Source: Thermomicrobiales bacterium
Lineage (GTDB): Bacteria; Chloroflexota; Chloroflexia; Thermomicrobiales; UBA6265
Reading direction: 5' to 3'
Assembly (NCBI GenBank): GCA_023957015.1
Contig: JAMLHR010000002.1
Location: forward strand, 1 to 64,000
DNA: 64,000 nucleotides
The position numbers were made by a program, and so were the translations under genes. Shown in pieces: positions 57,007-64,000 of this stretch (position 1 is its first letter; every line of letters starts with the position of its first letter). The notes beneath the pieces were generated by a model that was not told where the DNA came from, made no database searches, and worked only from the letters and a program-made list of their open reading frames with translations.

Positions 57007-58377
57007 ATGGAGCCGCTCGCTCAACTCTTTACCGATAACATCGATTGGCTGGTGTCTCGTCGCTGGTTTGGCGATAAGGCGAGGTCGATCGTTGCTATCG
57101 ATGTCGAAACCGCCGATCTCGTCCGATGCGGCGATACCGCGGTCATCCTGGTGGTGATTCGATGCGAGTTCGAGTGGGGTCGACCCAGCCGGTACTTCGT
57201 GCCGCTGTTGGCGGGCGACAATCCTTTGCCGGAACGAGATGCCACGACGAACGCTGACTTCCTGGAATGGCTGGTCACGGGGTTCGAGCATGAGCGAGAA
57301 GTAAGTGATCGTTGGCGTTGGCGCGTGATTGGTGATGCGTTTCCTGCGACCGAAGGCGTTGACTACACCCGTGCCAAGGCGATTTCCGGCGAGCAGAGCA
57401 ACACCACCGTTGTCTATGACAACGCCTTCATTGGCAAGATCTTTCGCAAGATCTCAGCTGGCGCGAATCCCGATCTCGAGATCGGTGAGCACTTCATGCA
57501 TGTGCGAGCCTTCGAACATGTACCGGCACTGTATGGTGTGATCGAGTTGACTCAGGGCGACGACCGCATCGATGTTCTTGCAGTGCAGGAGTACGTGCCG
57601 AATGTCGGCGATGGCTGGAGCTGGTTGCTGCGAATGCTCGCCGATGCCGAGCATCGTGACCACCTGATCTCTGATATCGCTCTGCTCGGAACGCGCACAG
57701 CGGAGATGCATCTGGCGCTGGCCGACGATCTCGGCAATCCTGACTTCACTCCGATCGAGATCGATGAGGCTCAGGCTCAGGCCATTATCCAGCGCGTCAT
57801 TGCGGAGATAGAGGGATCGGTTGAAGGACTGACTCACGTCCTTGATCCCTCTCAGGTCGAACGACTGCACAAGGGGCTTGGACTGATGATGGGCGATGCC
57901 TGGAGCATGGTCGGTACCCAGCTGATCCGGGTTCACGGTGATTACCATCTCGGGCAGACGTTGCGTACCGATCGCGACGATTTCGCGATCATTGATTTCG
58001 AGGGAGAGCCGAGCCGCACAATGGATGAGCGTCGACTTAAGCTCCCGGCGCTCAAAGATGTGGCTGGCATGGTGCGATCACTGGATTATGCCGGTGCTAC
58101 GCTTGCCCAGCAGACCGACGATGCGGACGAGAAGAAGGCGTTCGCTGACTGGGTTGCCCGCGCCAGTGACGCGTTTGTGAACTCGTACAAGACCGCGATC
58201 GCGTCGGCAACGATCCCTCTGGTTCCGGCCGATGACGCCGCATTCACAAGTGTGCTCAACCTCATGATCGCGGAGAAGGCGCTCTACGAGACGCGTTACG
58301 AGCTGAATAACAGACCGGACTGGCTCTGGATTCCGCTGGGAGCACTCCTGCGACTGGTGAGGATGGAGGAGGACTGA
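57007..58377 (+). CDS. Maltokinase
   Basis: Maltokinase makes maltose-1-phosphate for GlgE from maltose and ATP. This 456-residue protein has the opening SRRWFGDKARSI of the family's cap domain. The kinase catalytic loop is RVHGDYHLGQTL and the metal-binding block is IIDFEGEPSRTMDERRL, followed by KDVAGMVRSLDYA. These match the aminoglycoside-kinase-like Mak/Pep2 proteins. ATG at 57007 follows GGGAG; an in-frame start at 56968 would lie inside treS. Its stop overlaps the next start (tgATG). Confidence 0.93.
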   Translation: MEPLAQLFTDNIDWLVSRRWFGDKARSIVAIDVETADLVRCGDTAVILVVIRCEFEWGRPSRYFVPLLAGDNPLPERDATTNADFLEWLVTGFEHEREVSDRWRWRVIGDAFPATEGVDYTRAKAISGEQSNTTVVYDNAFIGKIFRKISAGANPDLEIGEHFMHVRAFEHVPALYGVIELTQGDDRIDVLAVQEYVPNVGDGWSWLLRMLADAEHRDHLISDIALLGTRTAEMHLALADDLGNPDFTPIEIDEAQAQAIIQRVIAEIEGSVEGLTHVLDPSQVERLHKGLGLMMGDAWSMVGTQLIRVHGDYHLGQTLRTDRDDFAIIDFEGEPSRTMDERRLKLPALKDVAGMVRSLDYAGATLAQQTDDADEKKAFADWVARASDAFVNSYKTAIASATIPLVPADDAAFTSVLNLMIAEKALYETRYELNNRPDWLWIPLGALLRLVRMEED

Positions 58378-59225
58378 TGGGTGCGCTCGTCCTCGATTTC
58401 CTGTTGGTCATTATCTTCCTGATGATGATTCCCATTGGATTCTATCGAGGTGGATTGCGCGAACTTTGCACCGCTGCCGGACTGATGCTCGGTATCCTCA
58501 TGACACAGTCCTGGGCTGCGGATTGGGCCAGGTTTTACGAACGCGTCTTTGGGTTGGGTGCCGATCCCGCCCACTTCCTGATGGGCATCACGATTGTGGT
58601 CGTGATCACTGGCTTCGTTGGCTACGGTGGCAGCGCCGCCTTTGCCTATCGCCCTGGACCGGGAGGTCGACTCTACGGAGCCTTCCTGGCGCTATTCAGT
58701 GCGATGGTGCTGGCTGGTTTCATGATCAACCTCTATGGAGAAACGATCGTCCCAACGGGTCGGGTTGAGCCCGTGACTTCCGGCATTATCGCGCGAACGT
58801 TGAGCGAGGATTTCGGCGTGATCTTGCTGATCGCTACAATTGGCGTTGCTTTTTCAACCATCTTCGGGATGTTCGTGCGCGAGCGTTCCGATGAGATGCC
58901 GGCCTTTACGGCACCAAGTCCGAATCTCTATCAACCTGTCGATACCAGACCGTATCAGACCCACGAGGTAGCCGCACCGAAGGAGCCGGTGGTGATTCGC
59001 GAGGTGCAGGAGTGGAAGAGCGAAGCCGAACCGCCGAAGGTCAATCCGGGAACCTACGGCTCCGGTTGGCGGCAAACCTGGCCGGAAGCGACGCCCTCCC
59101 AGACCCGGAACACACGATCAACCAGTCGCAGTACCCCGCAGGTACCTGAGGAGCCGGACTCGCCACCGCCATCTGGTGCTCGCGATATCCTGGCCGACTG
59201 GATGAAGGATCAGGGTAACAGCTGA
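58377..59225 (+). CDS. CvpA-like membrane protein with long hydrophilic tail
   Basis: This 282-residue protein has four hydrophobic helices in its first 165 residues (LDFLLVIIFLMMIPIGFYRG, HFLMGITIVVVITGFVGYG, YGAFLALFSAMVLAGFMI and DFGVILLIATIGVAFSTIFG) in the CvpA arrangement, with IGFYRGGLRELC matching the family start. A 110-residue Pro/Ser/Glu-rich tail follows. Start ATG overlaps the maltokinase stop by one base, so it belongs to the same message. The end overlaps the convergent hypothetical gene by 16 bases. Confidence 0.7.
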   Translation: MGALVLDFLLVIIFLMMIPIGFYRGGLRELCTAAGLMLGILMTQSWAADWARFYERVFGLGADPAHFLMGITIVVVITGFVGYGGSAAFAYRPGPGGRLYGAFLALFSAMVLAGFMINLYGETIVPTGRVEPVTSGIIARTLSEDFGVILLIATIGVAFSTIFGMFVRERSDEMPAFTAPSPNLYQPVDTRPYQTHEVAAPKEPVVIREVQEWKSEAEPPKVNPGTYGSGWRQTWPEATPSQTRNTRSTSRSTPQVPEEPDSPPPSGARDILADWMKDQGNS

Positions 59226-59950
59226 TTCGCATCGACGTGGATGGCACCATTCTTCAGCACGATTTCTGCCGTGCTGTCCGTGAACACAAGTATCTGTTCC
59301 TGTGATCCAGCAATACCTTCGATTGAGCTCGAGAGCAGCAACGATGGACGGAGCCCTGCGATGTCCTCCGGTGTAACCTCCCCAGGCACAACCAGCGCAT
59401 CCACGCCTGACAACGGGGCGTGATGTATTGCCGATGCGCTGCTGGCGATGACGGATATAGTGCCCTCGGATGCAAAGGTGATCAGGAAGTCTGGCGCTTC
59501 ATCGCCTGCGATAGAGGCGATGACCTCGATCGTAAGTCGAGCAGCCTCACCGACCTGTATCTCCATCAGATCCGCAACAGGGATGACCGCACCACGTAGT
59601 GGTGGCAGCGACAGGTTGCGTTGCAGACTGAGAATCGTGGTGGAGTCATTGACAGTCTGGCCGTTAATACCCAACGCCAAGAGATTGGCGTAGGTCGCGA
59701 TGATCACGTCCAGACGTTCCCTGCCGACAGTGATCAGATTTGATCGCTTCGACCAGAGGTTCTTATCCACCTCACCGGCCAGAAGCAGGAGGCGCTCGGT
59801 ATCTGTCTCGAGCATGATCAGCATTCCGTCACGATCGCCGATAACGCGGATCGAAGGAACGGAGCGATTCGTGATGTAGGCACCCGCACCGATTGCCGCA
59901 CCTACTGGCAGGCCTGCGACTGCCACCAGAAGCGAGCGTCGCGATATCAC
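59210..59950 (-). CDS. Exported protein of unknown function, last gene of the ispE operon
   Basis: About 246 residues with a twin-arginine-like signal (ISRRSLLVAVAGLPVGAAIG). The mature part (VIGDRDGMLIMLETDTERLL to LVVPGEVTPEDIAGL) has the strand pattern of a beta-lactamase-fold protein such as the ComEC C-terminal domain, but without a metal-binding HxHxDH, so the match is weak. GTG at 59948-59950 overlaps the ispE stop (GTGA). A longer frame from ATG 59998 lacks a ribosome-binding site. Confidence 0.55.
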   Translation of the reverse strand: MISRRSLLVAVAGLPVGAAIGAGAYITNRSVPSIRVIGDRDGMLIMLETDTERLLLLAGEVDKNLWSKRSNLITVGRERLDVIIATYANLLALGINGQTVNDSTTILSLQRNLSLPPLRGAVIPVADLMEIQVGEAARLTIEVIASIAGDEAPDFLITFASEGTISVIASSASAIHHAPLSGVDALVVPGEVTPEDIAGLRPSLLLSSSIEGIAGSQEQILVFTDSTAEIVLKNGAIHVDANQLLP

Positions 59951-60831
59951 GGTAGGAACTCTGGTTGAGGCGTTGATTGGAGGAAGGACGCCACGCATGT
60001 GAAAGTGTTCGCGCCGACCACATCCCGGATGATCTTGTGAACTCGCAAGGCCTCATCAAGGGAAAGCGCGAGGGCGTATTGTCCCGGACCGGCGCCAGTC
60101 AAGCTCGCCTCGATCCCATGTTCCAGCATTGAATCTTGCAGGATTTTTACCTCAGGCATGAGGTTACCAACCGGTCGGTCGAAGCTATTCGGCAGCGCCG
60201 ACTCCGCCAGCCATTGATCGTCCTGTAACGAGAGCTCAACGATATCGATCTCCGCCGTGGAACCGTAATCGGTGGCCTGGAGTGATCCATATAGCTTTGC
60301 GGTCTTTGCCTCGATACCCACCGTTGGAACGATGACCGCCACCGCATTGTGAGGTGAGCTGATGGGGGTCAGTTCTGTGCCGATACCGGTGGCGCGAGCG
60401 GTAGGACTCCCAAGGAAGAACGGACAATCGGCACCGAGTTGGGCGGCCAGGCTTTGCAGCTCTTCGCTGGTTAGCGGATGTCCATGGAGTGCGTTGAGCG
60501 CACGGAACGTTGCTGCGGCATCGCTGCTGCCACCACCGAGACCACCCGGCGAGGGAATGCGCTTCCGCACCTGGAATGTGTGAGCAAGTGGAACTTCTGT
60601 CCTCGTGCACCAGCTCTCTGCGGCGCGGTAGATGAGGTTATGTTCCGGCGGGACATCATCCATGCCGGTAATCTCGATCCCCGGTTCCGGTCGCTGCGTG
60701 ACGATAATCTCATCGCAGAGATCGATCATTGCCATGATCGTATCGATCTCGTGGTAGCCATCTCCACGCCTGGCCAGCACCGCCAGGCCAAGGTTCAGCT
60801 TCGCCGGTGCGAGTATGCGCACACCACTCAC
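59947..60831 (-). CDS. ispE: 4-(cytidine 5'-diphospho)-2-C-methyl-D-erythritol kinase
   Basis: IspE phosphorylates CDP-methylerythritol in the non-mevalonate isoprenoid pathway. This 294-residue GHMP kinase has RILAPAKLNLGLAVLARRGD (substrate-binding start), the ATP loop in IPSPGGLGGGSSDAAATF (the usual PxxAGLGGGSSD with Ala replaced by Gly), and ASLTGAGPGQYAL near the C-terminus. GTG at 60829-60831 overlaps the rsmA stop by three bases (GTGA). The rsmA-ispE order is common in Gram-positive-type genomes. Confidence 0.94.
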   Translation of the reverse strand: MSGVRILAPAKLNLGLAVLARRGDGYHEIDTIMAMIDLCDEIIVTQRPEPGIEITGMDDVPPEHNLIYRAAESWCTRTEVPLAHTFQVRKRIPSPGGLGGGSSDAAATFRALNALHGHPLTSEELQSLAAQLGADCPFFLGSPTARATGIGTELTPISSPHNAVAVIVPTVGIEAKTAKLYGSLQATDYGSTAEIDIVELSLQDDQWLAESALPNSFDRPVGNLMPEVKILQDSMLEHGIEASLTGAGPGQYALALSLDEALRVHKIIRDVVGANTFTCVASFLQSTPQPEFLP

Positions 60832-61664
60832 GGCAAGGCCTCGGCAATGGCGAGCCAATCGTCTACACCTAAGGTCTGTGGGCGTCGCATCGGATCGATG
60901 CCGATGGCGGTGAGCGTCGCATCGATATCCACCTTTGCCACTCCCAGCCCCATCGAGAGACCGTTGCCAAGCGTCTTTCGCTTGCGCTGAAATGCCATCG
61001 TTGCCAACTCGAACATGCGATCGCGCGTCTCCTGCGTTCCCCGCAGAGGGTGGCGCAGTTCCAGATGGACAACCGCCGATTCGATCTTCGGCGGTGGCAG
61101 GAACACCTCCTTCGGCACGATGAACGCGATCTCGGCAGCCGCATACAGATCGGTGGCCAAACCGAGCAGACTCATGTCGCCGGGTTCCGCCGCCATCCGT
61201 TCGGCCACCTCGCGTTGCACCATCACGGTCATAGAAACCGGCGGTTGCGCGCATTCCATCAGATTGCGCAGGATCACGGAGGCGACGGAATAGGGGAGAT
61301 TTGCCACAACTTGATACGGCCTTCCTCCTGTGATCTCCGGTGGATTCAGATAGCGCGCGTCCTGCTCGACCAGGGAGAACTGAGCGATATCGGCCAGATC
61401 TTTACGCAGTAGTGTTGCGAGCTCTCGATCCAGTTCTACACCGATCACCTCGGCCCCTGTCATCAGAAGCTGGCGCGTGAGAATACCCATACCGGGTCCG
61501 ACTTCGATGACCAGGCTGCCATCGTGAACACCCGCGACCTCGACGATGCGTTCGACGATGCTTGTCTCGGTGAGGAAGTTCTGCCCCATCGCCTTGCTCG
61601 GTCGCACACCGCTCTTCGTCAGGAGCCGGCGCCATTCTTCCGGCGTTCGTTGCAGGTTTCTCAT
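60828..61664 (-). CDS. rsmA: 16S rRNA dimethyladenosine transferase
   Basis: RsmA (KsgA) dimethylates two adjacent adenines near the 3' end of 16S rRNA during small-subunit maturation. This 278-residue protein has the family opening SKAMGQNFLTE, the SAM motif VIEVGPGMGILTRQLL and the catalytic NLPYSVASVIL (N-L-P-Y). ATG at 61662-61664 overlaps the preceding gene's stop (ATGA); the longer frame to 61784 is inside that gene. It is coupled to ispE downstream. Confidence 0.95.
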   Translation of the reverse strand: MRNLQRTPEEWRRLLTKSGVRPSKAMGQNFLTETSIVERIVEVAGVHDGSLVIEVGPGMGILTRQLLMTGAEVIGVELDRELATLLRKDLADIAQFSLVEQDARYLNPPEITGGRPYQVVANLPYSVASVILRNLMECAQPPVSMTVMVQREVAERMAAEPGDMSLLGLATDLYAAAEIAFIVPKEVFLPPPKIESAVVHLELRHPLRGTQETRDRMFELATMAFQRKRKTLGNGLSMGLGVAKVDIDATLTAIGIDPMRRPQTLGVDDWLAIAEALP

Positions 61665-62557
61665 GCGGGTCCGATCCAGTTGAGTGCGCCCGGCATAACA
61701 GTGAAGCGCACTGGTTGTGAGGCAAGTTGCTCGCCGTCGATGTCGTACCAGGGGGATGCAACGGCGCGAACGATGATATCGCATCCTCGCAGGCGTTTGA
61801 GAGCGTCGTGTTCGAATGGCGTGCCGGACTTCAGTTTCGGTAGTTGCAGCGCCAGATCACCGAGATTTGCGTTGTGCGCGATGACGATATCGAATAGTCC
61901 GTCGCGGGTATCCGCTTCCGGTGCGATATAGACGCCACCGCCAAAGGAGCGACCATTGCAGACCGAGAGGAGAAGCGCGTTGTCAACCGAGATATCCTCA
62001 CCATCGATTGCGACTTCAAGCGTGAATGCTCGTGGTGGCACAATTGCCCGCACCGCACCGCCGATGTAGGAACCCGTTCCCAACCATCTCGGCAAGCCAT
62101 TCGCCAGCACGGCGGCGTGAGCCGCTAATCCGATATTCGCGACGTTCATGCAGTAGCGACGTTTGGCGGAAGCGAGTTCCACCCGAATCAGATCGGTGGC
62201 GATTGGTGCTGCCGCCTCGAACGCGCCTCCGGTTAACTGTTGCGGTTTCCACGAACGCAGTGATCTGGCCGTGTCTTTCCCGCGTCCTGTTGGCACGAAT
62301 GCGACCGGGATCTCGGGATGCTCGCTGGCCATGACGCCGTTAACGACACCGTTCAGTGTGCCATCACCGCCGATAACAACGACGCGATCGAACTCATGCG
62401 CGTGTGCTGAGATCACACGCTCGAAGTCAGGTTGAACCGCGCGATCAAACACCTCCAGGGTGTGATTATGGGAGGCGATAGCGGAGGTGACCTCGCCCAA
62501 CGCTCCACGCGCAGCTCGCACCCCCGATCCTGGATTGAACACGATACCGATGTGCAT
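61661..62557 (-). CDS. Diacylglycerol kinase-like lipid kinase (YegS/DagK family)
   Basis: This 298-residue protein has the DAGK catalytic signature VVIGGDGTLNGVVNGVM near residues 57-73. The N-terminal NPGSGVRAARGAL matches the family's NPxSG motif, and the C-terminal half contains GGVYIAPEADTRDGLFDIVI, the second-lobe motif. It probably phosphorylates a membrane lipid such as diacylglycerol. ATG at 62555-62557 follows AGGAG. It is the first gene of the operon continuing with rsmA, ispE and an exported protein, all linked by four-base overlaps. Confidence 0.9.
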   Translation of the reverse strand: MHIGIVFNPGSGVRAARGALGEVTSAIASHNHTLEVFDRAVQPDFERVISAHAHEFDRVVVIGGDGTLNGVVNGVMASEHPEIPVAFVPTGRGKDTARSLRSWKPQQLTGGAFEAAAPIATDLIRVELASAKRRYCMNVANIGLAAHAAVLANGLPRWLGTGSYIGGAVRAIVPPRAFTLEVAIDGEDISVDNALLLSVCNGRSFGGGVYIAPEADTRDGLFDIVIAHNANLGDLALQLPKLKSGTPFEHDALKRLRGCDIIVRAVASPWYDIDGEQLASQPVRFTVMPGALNWIGPA

Positions 62558-62631
62558 GGGACTCCTGCCTGCTATAGCTTCAGGTATTCTACCTGTGCGC
62601 GGTATGCTGCCGAAAGGAACAAGGAGAACCA

Positions 62632-63008
62632 ATGAGTTACGAGTACCTGGATGCCCAGTCCTGCAAGGAAGCGGGTATCACCTACCATATGGCAATTGCT
62701 GAGGAATGGGAGCAGCAGAAGGCGACGGACTCCTATGTTCCCTCAGCATTCGCGGCCGACGGATTCATTCATTGCACCAATGGCTTGGAGTTGTTGCGCT
62801 GGGTTGGCAACAGTTTCTATGTCGAATCCAGTGAATCACGGGTGTTCTGGTGCTGAATCTCAGCGAGATCACATCCGATCTCCGCTATGATGATCCTGAC
62901 GAGAACTTCCCTCACATTTATGGTCCGTTGAACCCCTCCGCTGTTATCGGCGAGTTGCCTGTGCATCGAGGTACCGACGGCACGTTCACTGGTTTTGGAA
63001 CAAAATGA
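62632..63008 (+). pseudogene. DUF952 family protein, frameshifted
   Basis: ATG 62632 behind AAGGAGAACC opens TYHMAIAEEWEQQKATDSYV and AADGFIHCTNGLELL, typical of DUF952 proteins. The annotated frame stops at 62854-62856 after ESRVFWC. The rest of the family sequence (VLVLNLSEITSDLRYDDPDE, then FPHIYGPLNPSAV) lies in another frame to TGA 63006-63008. Loss of one base near 62843-62850 explains it. Joined length would be about 125 residues, normal for the family. Function of DUF952 is unknown. Confidence 0.8.
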
Positions 63009-63396
63009 GAGTTGATTTTTGATGGTTTATCGTCGGCGTTGACTTCGAGTCACCGACATTGTTTTGGAAATTCATGGATATGAGCCTGGATTTCTTCGGT
63101 ATCAAGCATCCTAACTGACACAGATGCGGTGATTTGTGAACTGCCGTGAATCGATGAATGATGTACCATTGCCGGGTGGTGGCCGTGGCTGGAGTATCCA
63201 CCATATTGACTGCAGTGACGCAGCTCAATAGATCGGTATGTACCGCTTTCGCTCGCACTCCCTGGCTAGACCAGGTTGTAGTGCCATCTCGCACGGTGCA
63301 CGTCGGTGGTAAAGGCGTTGATTCGTGGCTCTTGTGTTTGCGTCGGATGGTGGACGTGCTTCGTACTTGTGGAGCCGACTGCCGAGGTTTGTTCGG
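63009..63396 (+). other. Gene-poor stretch of about 390 bases
   Basis: No gene with family resemblance, coding-like composition or a ribosome-binding site is visible here on either strand. A TTGACT (63208-63213) with TAGATC 17 bases later could be a weak promoter for the downstream unit. I see no terminator, tRNA or riboswitch motif. Open frames crossing it look like chance. Confidence 0.4.
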
Positions 63397-63678
63397 ATGA
63401 TGGTGGATCATATCGACGAGGCTGCCAATGAGTTCGTCTGGAAGAAGGGTAGTGCGCTGATTAGCGTTTGCCGTTCCGGCGAATCGTGGACCGTGGAATA
63501 CGTGACCACCAGCAGACTGCTTGGCCCACGCCAGAGCCAGTACGTCGCCACCCATAGGCAGGCGAAGTTCGCCGCCTGGGATGTGATGGCTCGCGTTATC
63601 AATGCCTGTCACGATGAAGAAGAGGGCATGGAGGTCGCGATGCGAGCCGCACAGTGGATGCGTCGCGCCGGTGCCTGA
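63397..63678 (+). CDS. Hypothetical protein upstream of fpg
   Basis: This 93-residue protein contains ANEFVWKKGSALISVCRSGE, SWTVEYVTTSRLLGPRQSQY and a helical C-terminus (AKFAAWDVMARVINACHDEE). The look is of a small alpha/beta protein. No family is recognised. Two tandem ATGs (63397 and 63400) are possible starts. Its end overlaps the glycosylase start by 8 bases, so the two are probably translated from one message. Confidence 0.55.
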   Translation: MMVDHIDEAANEFVWKKGSALISVCRSGESWTVEYVTTSRLLGPRQSQYVATHRQAKFAAWDVMARVINACHDEEEGMEVAMRAAQWMRRAGA

Positions 63679-64000
63679 GCTCCCCGAGGTCGAAACAGCC
63701 CGCAGAATCACTGAATCGACGCTCGTCGGCCACGCGCTGATGCGCGTCGATCTGCGTTTGCCCAAGGTGCTGCGCGATTCACCGATCGAGTCGACGGAAC
63801 CGTTGCTTGGTGCGACCGTGATTGGGGCCAGACGTCGGGCCAAGGTATTGATGGTCGACTTCAGCAACGATCTGACCTGGATGATTCACCTGAAATTGGC
63901 GGGGCAGTGGGCGGTGTTCACGCCAGATGGTCAACGCTATGTTGCTGGTCATCCGGTGCCATCGCCAACCGGCGATTATCCGCATAAATCCACGCACGCT
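63671..64000 (+). CDS. mutM: Formamidopyrimidine-DNA glycosylase (MutM), N-terminal part
   Basis: The gene starts at GTG 63671 and runs off the right edge after 110 codons. After removal of the initiator, the protein would begin PELPEVETARRI, in which the N-terminal Pro is the catalytic nucleophile and the following Glu is essential. GARRRAKVLMVDF carries the conserved Lys, and WMIHLKLAGQW matches the family's HLxMxG block. The enzyme excises 8-oxoguanine and ring-opened purines. The helix-two-turn-helix and zinc finger would lie outside the window. Confidence 0.93.
   Translation, partial: MPELPEVETARRITESTLVGHALMRVDLRLPKVLRDSPIESTEPLLGATVIGARRRAKVLMVDFSNDLTWMIHLKLAGQWAVFTPDGQRYVAGHPVPSPTGDYPHKSTHA

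Noticed and set aside
62986-63867. 293-codon minus-strand open frame
   Set aside because: It runs opposite the glycosylase gene and the hypothetical gene before it. Composition is Ser/Thr/His-rich and unlike real proteins here.

Overview
The window reads as one stretch of a bacterial chromosome. By eye the G+C content is in the high fifties, and genes lie in short operons on both strands. No transposase, integrase, phage gene, CRISPR array or plasmid function is visible. Several traits suggest a Chloroflexota (Thermomicrobia-like) or similar monoderm lineage: a T-box leader on thrS, an HspR-type regulator upstream of clpB, the GlgE pathway, a PhoP-type regulator with direct-repeat operators, twin-arginine signals on binding proteins, frequent GTG/TTG starts, and a PIM/phospholipid-type acyltransferase beside a CDP-alcohol phosphatidyltransferase. 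The taxonomic call is inference.

Layout. 0-7.9 kb: tail of an unknown gene, a methyltransferase/acetyltransferase pair, thrS with its T-box, a D-Ala-D-Ala carboxypeptidase, a homocysteine methyltransferase, tRNA-Val(GAC), a deoxyribosyltransferase, a tiny membrane protein ending in a three-way palindromic element, and an RNase H-like protein. 7.9-12.2 kb: an EF-G-like GTPase, coaX and a C-terminal processing protease. 12.2-18.3 kb: a phosphate regulon (PhoP-type regulator, pstSCAB, phoU) behind three TTAACA direct repeats spaced exactly 22 bp. 17.9-22.3 kb: an atypical receiver protein coupled to an M14 peptidase, an SprT-like protein and a membrane protein. 22.3-25.3 kb: the tight operon ftsY-ffh-dtxR. 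25.4-32.6 kb: a secreted protein, an MFS transporter, a LigB-like protein, radC, a luciferase-like protein, mreB and an SH3 lipoprotein.

32.6-36 kb and 50.2-58.4 kb form two halves of an alpha-glucan/trehalose module. The first holds malQ and a GH57 branching enzyme. The second holds glgX, GlgE, TreS and maltokinase. Together they could turn trehalose into maltose, then maltose-1-phosphate, then alpha-glucan, and trim and branch the polymer. Between the halves lie an orphan peptide-binding protein, an M42 aminopeptidase, a large secreted DUF3352/excalibur protein, a 45-residue membrane protein, hspR-clpB (with a sigma-A promoter overlapped by a HAIR-like inverted repeat), a glycerophosphodiesterase and lipid-synthesis genes.

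47.1-50.1 kb is odd: four consecutive genes (yajQ, a NarL-type histidine kinase, its response regulator, a MarR regulator) are each broken by a frameshift or stop, as is a DUF952 gene at 62.8 kb. Nearly every other gene is intact, so local sequence error is the first suspicion. 58.4-64 kb holds a CvpA-like protein, a translationally coupled operon (diacylglycerol-kinase-like, rsmA, ispE, an exported protein) and the start of a formamidopyrimidine-DNA glycosylase gene. I did not find a clearly new multi-gene system. The most rewarding signals are the regulatory sites, the broken-gene cluster and several conserved families that have lost signature residues.
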